DNA of 64,000 nt from Microbacterium sp. Yaish 1 (GCF_002245215.1 NZ_NPMR01000002.1:124001-188000); one strand, 5' to 3'. Shown: positions 18,933 to 28,626, counted from the first letter of the stretch. The notes: generated by a model from the sequence alone, not told the origin. Made by a program: numbers and translations.

Positions 18933-20339
18933 CGGACCCGGGTCGGGTGGCTCGGCGATGGTGAAGGCGACGAGTGGTGGTGGTGCGTCTTCGCGGTAGA
19001 TGCGTCCGGTCGGTGAGGTCCACACGAGCCGCCCACCCGGGAGTTGTCGGACGTGCCATCGGGTGTGGTGTTTGACGTCGTGGTGTCTCTTGCAGAGGTT
19101 CGCGAGGTTGCACACGTGCGTCGCCCCGCCCTCTGAGGCGGCGATCGTGTGGTCCAACTCGCAGCGGATGGCGGGTTGTCGGCATCCGGGGAATCGGCAG
19201 TGCCGGTCACGGGCGCGCAGCAGTCGCACCATGGCGGCGGTAGGCCGGTAGCTGTCGCATTCGAGCACGGTTCCGGTGACGGGGTGGGTGAGCAGCCGGT
19301 CCCAGGAGGTCGCGTTGCCGGCGAGCTTGCGTGCGGTGGCGGCGTCGATGGGGGAGCGCCCCGCGAGGTCGGCCGGACCCTCGTCTTGCCCCATCAGTGT
19401 GAGGGCGGACACGGCCACTTGCACGTGCGCGCGGATCGCGCCGAGCGTTCCGTCGCCGTCACCTGTGCCGGTGGGATCGAGGGCGGGTGTCCCGGCGAGG
19501 AGAAGGTCGGAGAAAACGTCGGCGCGGACCTGGTCGATGGTTCGGGCGTCACCGACGAACGACGACCCGTCGCGAATCGTGGTGTCGGCATCGGGTGCGC
19601 CACCGTTCCCGTCGGCGCCCGCGTCGGGTGCGTCGGCTCGCCCCTCAGCGACGCCGGCCGCAGCGTCAGCCTGTGCCCGCGCGTTGATGATCTCCCGCGC
19701 CTGCCGCGTCAGCCGGTCGACGATCCCATCCGCGATCACCGTCGGCAGCGTCGCGATCAGGTCCGACATCCCGTCTGCCCCGGACTGCACCCGCACGCAC
19801 CGACCGGCCGCGGCCTCCTCGTGCCGCTCGGTGAACGTCCGCGGGTGCATCCGCTCCGCGATCATCCGCAACGCCTCCAGCACCCGGTTGGGCCTTTCGC
19901 CCTCGCACCGTTCGACCGCGACCCGTTCGAACTCTGCCCGCTCCTCCACGGGCACCAGGCATCCGACCTCTTGAATGACCCGCACGTGCCCGCGGACGAT
20001 GCGCCCGTCCTCCCACGCCGTCATCGTCACCGGATAGTTCTCAACCAGATCGCGGGCTTCATCGATCCGGCGTTGCAGGGTCCGGTCGGTCGTGACGAAC
20101 ACTCCGGCGAGCTCCGCGGCGATCCCGCGAAGCGCCATCTCTCGCGCCTTGATCTTCTCCGACGACCCGGCGGCCGGGGACTCAGCCAGCTGGCCGGCGG
20201 CGGCGAGGAGACGAACCTCCCGGACCTGTGCCGCCCGTGCGGCATCCGCTATGCCCTCGGCATCCGCGACGAGCTGAGCGAGGACGTCGACGTCACCGTC
20301 GCTGCCGATCCCGCTACCGAGTCCGCCATTCGAATGCAT
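18921..20339 (-). CDS. DUF222 and HNH endonuclease signature protein (13E12 repeat family)
   Basis: A 472-residue protein. The N-terminal DUF222 helical domain spans most of the first 300 residues. The C-terminal HNH nuclease motif is complete, with CRFPGCRQPAIRCELDHT, then an Asn-Leu and CKRHHDVKHH. Such genes are multi-copy in actinobacterial genomes and are related to mycobacterial 13E12 repeats; their biological role is unclear and some sit in mobile elements. An Asp/Gly/Ala-rich insert near residues 230-255 is low complexity. No partner mobility gene is nearby. Confidence 0.9.
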   Translation of the reverse strand: MHSNGGLGSGIGSDGDVDVLAQLVADAEGIADAARAAQVREVRLLAAAGQLAESPAAGSSEKIKAREMALRGIAAELAGVFVTTDRTLQRRIDEARDLVENYPVTMTAWEDGRIVRGHVRVIQEVGCLVPVEERAEFERVAVERCEGERPNRVLEALRMIAERMHPRTFTERHEEAAAGRCVRVQSGADGMSDLIATLPTVIADGIVDRLTRQAREIINARAQADAAAGVAEGRADAPDAGADGNGGAPDADTTIRDGSSFVGDARTIDQVRADVFSDLLLAGTPALDPTGTGDGDGTLGAIRAHVQVAVSALTLMGQDEGPADLAGRSPIDAATARKLAGNATSWDRLLTHPVTGTVLECDSYRPTAAMVRLLRARDRHCRFPGCRQPAIRCELDHTIAASEGGATHVCNLANLCKRHHDVKHHTRWHVRQLPGGRLVWTSPTGRIYREDAPPPLVAFTIAEPPDPGPPPF

Positions 20340-20412
20340 GTTCGAATCATGTCACGGACCTCCGACATCGCTCCGGAACTGTCCCCAGGCCCGAGACCGG
20401 CGAGCGGTTCGG

Positions 20413-21009
20413 TCAGGCCGGGCTGAGCAGCGAAGCCCCGATCGGCTCGTGCTCGGGCACGCGCACCCCCAGCAGCATCGCGAGCTCGACGAGGTCGTGC
20501 GCGCCGGCCCGACGGGCCGCATCGATCGTGATGTGTGCGCACGCGAGTGCGTCCGCCAGGGCGTCGTGGTGAGCGAAGTCGAGGAAGCCGACGGCGGCGG
20601 CCACGAGCGGCAGTCGGTAGGAGTCGAGCTGATACGTCTTGCGTGCCAGCTGCACGCTGCACACCGAGCGGATCGCGGGGAGCGCGGCATCCGTCGCCTC
20701 GCACGCGCGGCGCAGCACGGCCATATCGAATCCGGCGTTGTGTGCCACCAGTACGTCGTCACCGATGAATTCGAGAAGCCGGGGGAGTTGCGCCACCCAG
20801 CCGGGAGCATGCTCCACCGCGTCGGCGGTGATCCCGTGGATGGACACGTTGATGTCGAAGAATCGGTCGTGGCCGGAGGGCGGGCGGATCAACCAGCCGT
20901 CGGAAGCGACGACCTCGCCGTCGCGAACGCGGACGAGTCCGACCGAGCATGCGGATGCACTGGAGGAGTTCGCCGTCTCGAAGTCGATCGCGGTGAAGTC
21001 CAGTGCCAC
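20413..21009 (-). CDS. DnaQ-like 3'-5' exonuclease (DEDDh family)
   Basis: A 198-residue exonuclease domain with all three motifs: ExoI D9 and E11 in AIDFETANS, ExoII in LVAHNAGFDM, and ExoIII with the catalytic His in FAHHDALADALA. Members include polymerase III epsilon, RNase T and stand-alone proofreading or repair exonucleases; here the domain stands alone. The GTG at 21009 is chosen because the fold begins right there; the frame extends upstream only as antisense of the ychF start. Confidence 0.88.
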   Translation of the reverse strand: MALDFTAIDFETANSSSASACSVGLVRVRDGEVVASDGWLIRPPSGHDRFFDINVSIHGITADAVEHAPGWVAQLPRLLEFIGDDVLVAHNAGFDMAVLRRACEATDAALPAIRSVCSVQLARKTYQLDSYRLPLVAAAVGFLDFAHHDALADALACAHITIDAARRAGAHDLVELAMLLGVRVPEHEPIGASLLSPA

Positions 21010-21104
21010 GGGACAAGCGTCACCCGCGTTCGGAGCAGGGGAGGGGAGGCGCGCCGCCGAGCCGGGCGATCCGGATCGGTCGGAGGCGATGCCGGCGGGC
21101 CACG

Positions 21105-21110
21105 TAGACT
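21105..21110 (+). promoter_or_regulatory. -10 box of ychF, leaderless
   Basis: TAGACT ends eight bases before the GTG at 21119 and two before an ATG at 21113. The spacing favours the GTG as the true start. Confidence 0.5.
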
Positions 21111-21118
21111 GGATGCCC

Positions 21119-22192
<1,074 letters not shown>

Positions 22193-22225
22193 TCCTGCTC
22201 GCTCCATTCCTGCCAAAGTGGCGAT

Positions 22226-22570
22226 GTGGAGCTTCGTGAAACACGACCTGCAGGTCCGTTGGCAAGGGTGCTGCCCGCGATCGTCATTCTTCTCGCGACA
22301 TGGCTGCTCCTGTGGCTGGCTCAGGGTATTCCGGTGTTGTGCGCGCTCGCGAATCCCTGCCCGGCTCCCGATGTCCGCGTCGCCCCGGCCCTGTTGTTCG
22401 GCGCTCTGATGATCGTGCCGACCGCGGCCTTGGTCCTCACTGCTCGGGGCGGCGAGCGGGCGTGGGAGTGGCTACGGTCCCTCTCGTACATCGTGCTGGC
22501 GGGGTTGGCGGTTGTAGGGCTTTTGGCGGCGCTGTTCTCCGGCGGGTTCACCGTCCCGTTCATCTTCTGA
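22226..22570 (+). CDS. Small three-helix membrane protein, unknown
   Basis: A 114-residue product with three predicted membrane helices (about 15-38, 50-72 and 85-108) and two cysteines in the CALANPC loop after helix 1. It starts with GTG at 22226. No family is recognised. Its base composition is somewhat less GC-biased than ychF next door. Confidence 0.55.
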   Translation: MELRETRPAGPLARVLPAIVILLATWLLLWLAQGIPVLCALANPCPAPDVRVAPALLFGALMIVPTAALVLTARGGERAWEWLRSLSYIVLAGLAVVGLLAALFSGGFTVPFIF

Positions 22571-22885
22571 GACCGTCGCTCGATCGGCCACGAGTCGGGG
22601 CCCCACATACGACGCGTATCGATCAAACGGTTGATCTTCCCTCGTGGGTGCTCCATATGCCTCGCTTTGTGGTGGAAGGATTTTTCCCGTCCGTTCCCCG
22701 CGGGAGACTGCAAAACACCGAGACCGATCATGAGACGTAAGGGGGGAACCGTCAGCCGCTGCCGCCAGTCCCGTTCGCGCCTCCATTCTGTCTGCTCGTA
22801 CAGTCGACAACGAATCTCATCCATCGTTGTTTCGCGTCGGGGTCACCGACAGCTCTGTGCGGAATGCGGCTGAAGAAGGAATGCC
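22571..22885. other. Intergenic stretch without a recognisable gene
   Basis: This 315-base gap is visibly less GC-rich than the rest of the window. It holds a perfect six-base inverted repeat (GATCAA at 22621-22626, TTGATC at 22631-22636) and several T-rich runs. I see no credible coding frame on either strand. Just before 22886 is a GAAGAAGGA motif that serves as the ribosome binding site of the next gene. Confidence 0.5.
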
Positions 22886-23485
22886 ATGACTACTGACTGG
22901 CCGATGTTCTGGGTGCAGGTCGTTGTCGGCCTGGGAACGCTCGCTCTCGCGTGGGTGTCGAGTTCGGCCGCGCGACGCGCTGTCGAGTCCTCGCGCGTCG
23001 CCAACGCGCTCAGCGCGAAGGCATCGGAGGATGCGGCCGCCGCGCATCGCCGCGACGCCGAGAAGAGCGAACGAGAGCAGGCCAGCAAGATCTGGGTGTC
23101 GATGATCGTGATCACGGATTCGTCGCGGGCAGGCGCTCCCATCCACGGTGTACTGCTCATTCGCAACAGCTCGGATCGTCCCGTCAGCGACATTCGTATT
23201 CTCAGCCGCGGCTGGAGCAGTGCAAAGAAGCAGTGGTTCGCCAAGGAAGAGTGTCGTATACCGGTTGTGTATCCGGGCGACACGACGGTCGCGAGTCGGA
23301 ACAGCAAGACGGACTGGGACGTTCCCGAGCACTATTTCCCTCACTTCGCCGCCGACTACAACCACGCCGGTGGCCCCCGGGACGATCCCTACTACGTTCA
23401 GTCGGTGGAGTTCACCGATGCTGATGGTCGACGGTGGCGCCTGACCAGCGGGCACCGCCTGGAACGCGCCGAACCAGCGTCGTAA
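22886..23485 (+). CDS. Membrane-anchored protein of unknown function
   Basis: A 199-residue product. One N-terminal membrane helix (about residues 8-27) is followed by a short Ala/Arg/Glu-rich helical stretch and then a beta-rich domain (residues about 70-195) with strands such as HGVLLIRNSSDRPVSDIRIL. This layout resembles many stand-alone actinobacterial proteins with an anchor, a coiled coil and a beta domain. No function can be given. It lies in the lower-GC stretch between ychF and dps. Confidence 0.65.
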   Translation: MTTDWPMFWVQVVVGLGTLALAWVSSSAARRAVESSRVANALSAKASEDAAAAHRRDAEKSEREQASKIWVSMIVITDSSRAGAPIHGVLLIRNSSDRPVSDIRILSRGWSSAKKQWFAKEECRIPVVYPGDTTVASRNSKTDWDVPEHYFPHFAADYNHAGGPRDDPYYVQSVEFTDADGRRWRLTSGHRLERAEPAS

Positions 23486-23593
23486 GGGCGGGGCATGCCC
23501 CGTTACCAGCCCCCGCACGTTCCATCAACCGGTGGGCGCCTCGCGCCGACCCTGCCTAGCGTGGATGTCATCTCGACTCGAGGAGGCAACACT

Positions 23594-24133
23594 ATGGCCA
23601 CGAACACCACCACCACGCGCAACAAGCGCCGCGCTTCCGGCGCCGGTCTGACGAACGAGCAGAACGCCGAGAGCGGCTTCCGCGCTTCGCAGAAGCTCAG
23701 CGAGAACACCCAGAAGGTGCTCGTCGACCTCATCGAGCTCTCGCTCCAGGGCAAGCAGGCGCACTGGAACGTCGTCGGACGCAACTTCCGCGACACCCAC
23801 CTGCAGCTCGACGAGATCATCGACGCCGCGCGCGAGTTCGCCGACACGGTCGCCGAGCGCATGCGTGCGCTTCACGCCCTCCCGGATGGCCGCAGCGACA
23901 CCGTGGCCGAGACCACGACGCTGCCCGAGTTCCCGCAGGGCGAGATCGACACGGCGGAGGTCATCGACCTGATCACCGAGCGTCTCGAGGCGACGATCGG
24001 CACCTGCCGTGACGTGCACGACGAGGTCGACGAGGAAGACCCCACGACCGCCGACATCCTGCACTCGATCCTTGAGCGCCTCGAGCAGCTCGCCTGGATG
24101 GTCAGCGCCGAGAACCGCAATCCCCAGGGCTGA
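23594..24133 (+). CDS. dps: DNA starvation/stationary phase protection protein Dps
   Basis: A 179-residue ferritin-like protein. Ferroxidase residues are in KQAHWNVVGRNFRDTHLQLDEIID (His, Asp and Glu of the inter-subunit site), and the helix bundle continues through DTVAERMRAL. A basic, Thr/Arg/Lys-rich N-terminus (about 25 residues) could bind DNA, as in mycobacterial Dps. Dps dodecamers store iron and shield DNA from peroxide. The ATG at 23594 follows GAGGAGG; the frame is open upstream but has no support there. Confidence 0.94.
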   Translation: MATNTTTTRNKRRASGAGLTNEQNAESGFRASQKLSENTQKVLVDLIELSLQGKQAHWNVVGRNFRDTHLQLDEIIDAAREFADTVAERMRALHALPDGRSDTVAETTTLPEFPQGEIDTAEVIDLITERLEATIGTCRDVHDEVDEEDPTTADILHSILERLEQLAWMVSAENRNPQG

Positions 24134-24179
24134 CAGAGCCCCAGGGCTGAGCGAAAGCCACGGCCGGCATGCCCGGCGA

Positions 24180-24223
24180 CGAAGACCCCGCCCCGGGACC
24201 ACCGCGTCCGGGCGGGGTCTTCG
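24180..24223. terminator. Bidirectional terminator between dps and the dehydrogenase gene
   Basis: A perfect 14-bp stem (24180-24193 with 24210-24223) lies between these convergent genes. The T-tract is weak. Confidence 0.75.
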
Positions 24224-24236
24224 CGTCTCGCGTTAC

Positions 24237-25277
24237 TCAGACCAGCTGCGGGTCGATCATCGTCATGCCCGCCGCCCCCGCGGTATCCATGGCGGGCAGG
24301 AGCCGCGCACCTTCCTCCAGCCCGACGACCCGCTGCACGAGGTCCTGCGGGCGCAGGCTGCCGTCGCCGATCAGCGCCATCATCCCGGGGTAGTCCACCG
24401 CCGCCATGCCGTGGCTGCCGAGCAGGTCGAGTTCCCACGCGATGACGCGGGCCAGGGGAGCGGCGCTGCGACCGGATGCCGAGGGCAGCAGCCCGATCTG
24501 CACGTGACGCCCTCGGCGACGAAGGCTCAGAATGGCATCGGCTGCGGTCTGCTCGCTGCCGACCGCATCGACCGAGACGTGACTGCCCCCGCCCGTCAGC
24601 TCGTGAACGACCGCCGGGACGTCCCGGCCGTCGGCGGTGACGACGTGCTCCGCTCCGAGCTCGGAAGCGGTCTGCAGAGCGGCAGGCGACCGGTCGACCG
24701 CGACGACGCGCGCTCCCAGAGCCCGCGCGATCATCACCGCGCTGAGACCGACGCCACCTGCGCCGACGACGGTGATCCACTCGCCGCCGCTCAGGGCTGC
24801 GCGGGCGATCAACGCGCGGTACGCCGTGGCGAAGCGGCATCCGAGCGCCGCCGCGGCTTCGAACGAGACGCCGTCGGGGATGCCGACGAGGTTGACGTCG
24901 GCCGCCGGCACGACCACCCGCTCGGCGAACGATCCGGCATAGGTGAAACCGGGCTGCTGCTGGTGCGGGCAGACCTGAGCATCTCCGCGCGCGCACCACT
25001 CGCAGCGACCGCATCCGATGACGAACGGCGTCGTGACGCGATCACCCACCAGCCAGCCCTCGACGTCCGAACCGACCTCCGAGATGACGCCCGAGAACTC
25101 GTGTCCCGGGGTATGCGGCAGGGCGATGTCGTCATGCCCCGCCCAGGCGTGCCAGTCGCTTCGACAGAGACCGGTGGCGCGCACCGACACCACCACCCCG
25201 TCGGCGGGGACGTTCGGATCGGCCACCTCGCGAACCGCCACCGGCCCGCGGATGCTGTCCATGACCATCGCTCGCAC
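24237..25277 (-). CDS. Zinc-dependent alcohol dehydrogenase (MDR family)
   Basis: A 346-residue medium-chain dehydrogenase. Catalytic zinc ligands are the Cys in GLCRSDWHAW and the His-Glu in PGHEFSG; the structural zinc loop is CGRCEWCARGDAQVC. The Rossmann motif VVGAGGVGLSA binds NAD(P). Substrate cannot be fixed from sequence; the family covers alcohols and polyols. The GTG at 25277 is taken, with ATG codons at 25268 and 25262 as alternatives. It is monocistronic and convergent with dps. Confidence 0.88.
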   Translation of the reverse strand: MRAMVMDSIRGPVAVREVADPNVPADGVVVSVRATGLCRSDWHAWAGHDDIALPHTPGHEFSGVISEVGSDVEGWLVGDRVTTPFVIGCGRCEWCARGDAQVCPHQQQPGFTYAGSFAERVVVPAADVNLVGIPDGVSFEAAAALGCRFATAYRALIARAALSGGEWITVVGAGGVGLSAVMIARALGARVVAVDRSPAALQTASELGAEHVVTADGRDVPAVVHELTGGGSHVSVDAVGSEQTAADAILSLRRRGRHVQIGLLPSASGRSAAPLARVIAWELDLLGSHGMAAVDYPGMMALIGDGSLRPQDLVQRVVGLEEGARLLPAMDTAGAAGMTMIDPQLV

Positions 25278-25343
25278 GATCGGCCACGCTACGCCATCGA
25301 GCGAGCGAGCGCCGCACGGTCGGCGGCAGTGTGACGCGAAGGG

Positions 25344-25706
25344 TCAGGCGTCGCGGAATCCCTCGAGGTCGGGGTCCCACTGCGCGGGAGGCTCGTCTTC
25401 GACGGCGTAGAGGTGAGCGCCCTCGGACCGGCGCCGGGGGTAGCTCTCGTGGGCGCGCAGATCGTCCGCGCCCTCGGAGAAGTCCGGTTCATCGGCGTCC
25501 CACTCGACGGGGGCGGACAGCACGTCGTTGCCGACGCCGATCACGAGCTCGGCCTCATCGACGCGGCCGCTCGGCTCGAGCACGATCGGAATCCGCACGG
25601 CCTCCGCACGGCCGTAGTTGGCCACGGCCGCGGTGAGCTCCACCAGTGCCTCCGCAACGTCATCCGTCGTGATCACCGTGTCGCCCGCGTACGTGATTCG
25701 TCTCAT
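25344..25706 (-). CDS. Conserved-looking hypothetical protein
   Basis: A 120-residue soluble acidic protein. The N-terminal two thirds (MRRITYAGDTVITTDDVAEALVE...) look like a compact alpha/beta domain; the C-terminal 45 residues are charged and Pro/Asp-rich. No family is recognised. The start at 25706 is the first ATG giving the compact domain. Codon use matches the neighbourhood. Confidence 0.6.
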   Translation of the reverse strand: MRRITYAGDTVITTDDVAEALVELTAAVANYGRAEAVRIPIVLEPSGRVDEAELVIGVGNDVLSAPVEWDADEPDFSEGADDLRAHESYPRRRSEGAHLYAVEDEPPAQWDPDLEGFRDA

Positions 25707-25897
25707 GGCAACACTGTGTCGGGTAACCGCATCCGGCACCTCACGCTTGCGCGGATGGTGATCATCGGATACTGCCCGTACCGGCGGGGGATCATCGCAC
25801 GACGCTCCCGGCTGGTCAACGCGCCTGACGCGATCGGCGGCGCTGCCTACCGTGGTCGCGAGCGTCGAATCGGCGCGCCGACAGCGAGGGAGAAGTG

Positions 25898-26158
25898 ATG
25901 AGCCAGCAGGACCCGGCGACCGACCAGGAACCGCTCTCCGAGCCGGAGGCCGTCCGCAAGGACATGCGCTACAGCCCGGCGAGCGACACCGAGACCCGCG
26001 AGAAGCAGGACGAGGCGCCGACCAGCCCCGATGAGGACGTGGACGACGACCTCGTGCGGGCTCGTCCCGGCACGGGCGGTCCTGACGACGTCGGAGACGT
26101 CGACGTGCCGGCCGGGGACCTCAACCTGCCCTGGCGCGACGACGAAGCGGGCGCCTGA
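25898..26158 (+). CDS. Small acidic hydrophilic protein, unknown
   Basis: An 86-residue, very acidic and probably disordered protein (EDVDDDLVRARPG, DDVGDVDVPAGDLNLPW). The ATG at 25898 follows GAGGGA; the GTG at 25895 is an alternative. The ending LPWRDDE is a pattern I cannot assign. A TACCGT near 25848 may be the -10 box. No function is proposed. Confidence 0.6.
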   Translation: MSQQDPATDQEPLSEPEAVRKDMRYSPASDTETREKQDEAPTSPDEDVDDDLVRARPGTGGPDDVGDVDVPAGDLNLPWRDDEAGA

Positions 26159-26185
26159 GGGCTCACCGCTCGGCCACTCGGGCGG

Positions 26186-26545
26186 TCAGTTCCACCCAAC
26201 GGTGTTGAACCACTGCGCCCGCGCCCCGGCCTCGGCGGCATCCGTCGTGCCTCGGAACGCGTCGTGGCGCGCCAGATGGCCGTCGTGCAGCTCGACGAAG
26301 GCGGTGCAGATGGGGCACAGGCCGCGCCGGAAGGGAAACCCGTCGGGCAGCGGGGGTGCCGCCTCCGCAGGCGTGCCGCTGCCGGCGCACCGAGGCGGAT
26401 CTGCTTGAGCATCCGACCACATCTGGGACGTACCCAGGCGGTTGTGCAGGCCGGCGTGTCCGCGCGGGCGTGTGCAGAGCGCCGTCCCGCGGCGCGACCG
26501 GCACCATAGCGCGGTCGGGTACTCCGCTGCGGCCGGCGCGTTCAC
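26186..26545 (-). CDS. Cys-rich putative zinc-binding protein, unknown
   Basis: A 119-residue product with paired cysteines: LWCRSRRGTALCT near the start, CAGSG in the middle and LCPICTAFVELHDGHLARH near the end, where two Cys plus His could bind zinc. It begins with GTG at 26545, four bases after the stop of the upstream gene, so it should be translated by coupling. The partner is also Cys-rich. It contains a Pro/Ala linker. I do not recognise a named family, and no enzymatic motif is visible. Confidence 0.6.
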   Translation of the reverse strand: MNAPAAAEYPTALWCRSRRGTALCTRPRGHAGLHNRLGTSQMWSDAQADPPRCAGSGTPAEAAPPLPDGFPFRRGLCPICTAFVELHDGHLARHDAFRGTTDAAEAGARAQWFNTVGWN

Positions 26546-26549
26546 CCGA

Positions 26550-26948
26550 TCAGATCCGGATGCCGCAGATGCCGCACTCGCCCGCGGCGGACACCTCGAC
26601 GAAGCAGTCCGGGCACATGGCCCGCACGACATCCGAGGGAGCCGGCGCTTTCGGGGTGCGCGGGGTCGAGGCGCGAGGAGCGGCACGCCGGGCCGGTGCG
26701 GTGCGCGCGGCGACCACGGTGGGCTGCTTGCGTTCGGGCACGTGGGCTTCGCAGTAGAACCGGACGAAGCCGCCGTGGTTGGTCGGGTGGCGGTGCTTGA
26801 CCGCCCAGAGGTGGTCGCGGTCGTGCGCGCCGGCATCGGCGGGACACGCGGCGCATCGCGCGGGATCGCCCGGCATGACGTCGGCGACGCGGTAGGGCGT
26901 CTCGTAGGTGAGGCGATCGCGCCAGTCGGCCGAGTCGACGATTCTCAT
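26550..26948 (-). CDS. Two-module zinc-ribbon-like protein, unknown
   Basis: A 132-residue protein with two Cys-rich modules. Module one is CAACPADAGAHDRDHLW... ending FYCEAHVPE; module two at the C-terminus is MCPDCFVEVSAAGECGICG. A basic Ala/Pro/Arg/Thr linker of about 35 residues separates them. Such ribbons often bind nucleic acid or protein partners. Related Microbacteriaceae proteins sometimes carry an enzyme name (glucose-6-phosphate dehydrogenase) that this sequence does not support. It starts with ATG at 26948 and is coupled to the next gene. Confidence 0.65.
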   Translation of the reverse strand: MRIVDSADWRDRLTYETPYRVADVMPGDPARCAACPADAGAHDRDHLWAVKHRHPTNHGGFVRFYCEAHVPERKQPTVVAARTAPARRAAPRASTPRTPKAPAPSDVVRAMCPDCFVEVSAAGECGICGIRI

Positions 26949-27115
26949 GGTGGTCCTCTCCGGCACTCGCGCGCCGGATTCCAGCGTACCCGCGGCCCCG
27001 GGGAGGCGGTCCGCCCACCATCTGGTGAACATTCGCGGAACGGGGTGCGCCGCCGCGTCCGGCAGCCGGCGGCCTTTGCGACAGTGAGGGAGTCACCACC
27101 GGCGAGAGGGCGCGA

Positions 27116-28030
27116 ATGGAACTGGCGACCCGAGCACCGATGGACGTGCTGCTGCGTCCTGCCGCGCTGGCCCGCGCCTGGATGGGGCCCGGTCGCGATC
27201 CGGAGACGATCGCCGTCCCCGGCGTGGTGCTGGGGCCGGGGGATGTGCTGGTGCGCATCGACCTCGTCACGATCACCGAGGACGACCTCGCCATCACCGA
27301 CGGTGACGAGCAGTGCCCGGTCCCGACGGTTCTCGGCCGTGAGTTCGTCGGGAGGATCGCCGCGATCGGCGGCACCGTTGCGGCGGTGGACGGCATTCCA
27401 CTCGAGCTCGGGGAGCGCGTCGTGAGCGCCGTGGGGCCGCATGAGCGCATCGGTGCCCACCGCGAGCTCGTGGGCGGCTTCGCGACCCATGTGCATCTCG
27501 TCGACGGCACGCCGATCGCCCGCGTGGGCGAAGCGCTCCCGGCGTGCATCCTGGCCCCCGTTCCCGGCGCTGTCGCGCGGGCGGCCGCGACCATGCGCCG
27601 GCTGGAAGAGGCCGCCGATCCGGAGGACCTCCTCGTTACGGTCGCGGGCACGGGCGCCGATCCGCTCGTGCTCTCGGCGATGATCGCCGAGACCGGCGGC
27701 CGGGCGCGGGTCGCTTCAGCCGATCCTCGGGTCCGAGCCCGCGCCGAGCGTTTCGGGGCCGCCCTGGCACCCGAGCACATCCCCGAGACGGATCTGAGCG
27801 CACGGTTCACGGCCGTGAGCCCCGGCACGCGGGAACTCGTCGTGCGGGGCGGGGCGCCGACGTCCGCCGATCTCCAGGCGGCGGTCGCGTTCATGCGTGC
27901 TCCGGGCACCCGGCGATACCCGTTCGCCGACCTCGTGTCGGCGCCGCTGCCCTTCGACCGGCTCGACGACGCGATCGAGCTCGCCCGCGCGGGCCGCCAC
28001 CTCCGCGTGGCGATCGCCCCCGGAGCGTGA
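27116..28030 (+). CDS. MDR-superfamily protein lacking zinc sites
   Basis: A 304-residue protein with the GroES-like start of medium-chain dehydrogenases (VLGPGDVLVRIDLVTITEDDLAITDG then PVPTVLGREFVGRIAAIGG). The catalytic Cys of GxCxxD is replaced by Thr (TITEDDL), the GHE motif reads GRE, and the four-Cys structural loop is absent. The nucleotide motif is weak (VAGTGADPLVLSA), and the protein is about 40 residues shorter than usual. It resembles dehydrogenase-like proteins associated with phosphonate genes in other bacteria, but no such genes are near. Activity is uncertain. Confidence 0.7.
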   Translation: MELATRAPMDVLLRPAALARAWMGPGRDPETIAVPGVVLGPGDVLVRIDLVTITEDDLAITDGDEQCPVPTVLGREFVGRIAAIGGTVAAVDGIPLELGERVVSAVGPHERIGAHRELVGGFATHVHLVDGTPIARVGEALPACILAPVPGAVARAAATMRRLEEAADPEDLLVTVAGTGADPLVLSAMIAETGGRARVASADPRVRARAERFGAALAPEHIPETDLSARFTAVSPGTRELVVRGGAPTSADLQAAVAFMRAPGTRRYPFADLVSAPLPFDRLDDAIELARAGRHLRVAIAPGA

Positions 28031-28047
28031 GCTCACGAGGGCGATCG
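28011..28047. terminator. Possible terminator between convergent genes
   Basis: A 9-bp inverted repeat (CGATCGCCC 28011-28019 with its complement at 28039-28047) overlaps the stop of the MDR-like gene and faces the convergent DJ-1 gene. Its 19-base loop contains a small inner GAGC/GCTC pairing. Confidence 0.4.
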
Positions 28048-28077
28048 GATGTCGTTTCGGCGGTCGGATGGAGCGGC

Positions 28078-28626
28078 TCAGGCGGTCTGCCCGCCGTGCT
28101 CGCCCTCTTCGATCTCCTCGACGACCTTCGCGTTGAAGGCGGGCAGGTCATCGGGCGTCCGGCTCGAGACGAGGCCCTGGTCCACGACGACCTCTTCGTC
28201 GACCCAGGTCGCGCCGGCGTTGACGAGATCGGTGCGCAGGCTCGGGAAACTCGTCAGCGTGCGGCCCGAGAGGACGTCGGCCTCGGCGAGGATCCATGCC
28301 GCGTGGCAGATCGCGCCGACGGGCTTGTGCTGCTCGAAGAACGCGCGCGTGAAGTCGACGGCGTTCGCGTCGAGTCGGAGGTTGTCGGCGTTGACGACGC
28401 CGCCGGGGAGGACGAGCGCGTCGTATTCATCGGCCTCGGCGTCGGAGGTGACCACGTCGACCTTCTGGGAGTGACCGTTCTTGCCGGTGATCTCGCCGGA
28501 CTCGGGAGCGACGAGGACGACGGTGGCGCCGGCGTCGGAGACGGCCTGCCACGGCGAGGTCAGCTCGCTGTCCTCGAAGCCGTCGGTAGCCAGGAATGCG
28601 ATCTTCTTGCCATCGAGAGTGCTCAT
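28078..28626 (-). CDS. DJ-1/PfpI family protein (type 1 glutamine amidotransferase fold)
   Basis: A 182-residue protein with the nucleophile elbow C107-H108 in VGAICHAAWIL and the early Glu in DGFEDSEL, as in PfpI/YhbO-type proteins. These are reported as stress-linked glyoxalases/deglycases or proteases, so the precise reaction is unsure. The ATG at 28626 is preceded at seven bases by a TAGCGT -10 box, suggesting a leaderless mRNA. It is divergent from the small Cys-rich peptide gene. Confidence 0.9.
   Translation of the reverse strand: MSTLDGKKIAFLATDGFEDSELTSPWQAVSDAGATVVLVAPESGEITGKNGHSQKVDVVTSDAEADEYDALVLPGGVVNADNLRLDANAVDFTRAFFEQHKPVGAICHAAWILAEADVLSGRTLTSFPSLRTDLVNAGATWVDEEVVVDQGLVSSRTPDDLPAFNAKVVEEIEEGEHGGQTA

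Noticed and set aside
27116-28030. Start of a phosphonate catabolism cluster
   Set aside because: Only the dehydrogenase-like gene resembles such loci; none of the neighbours is a phosphonate gene.
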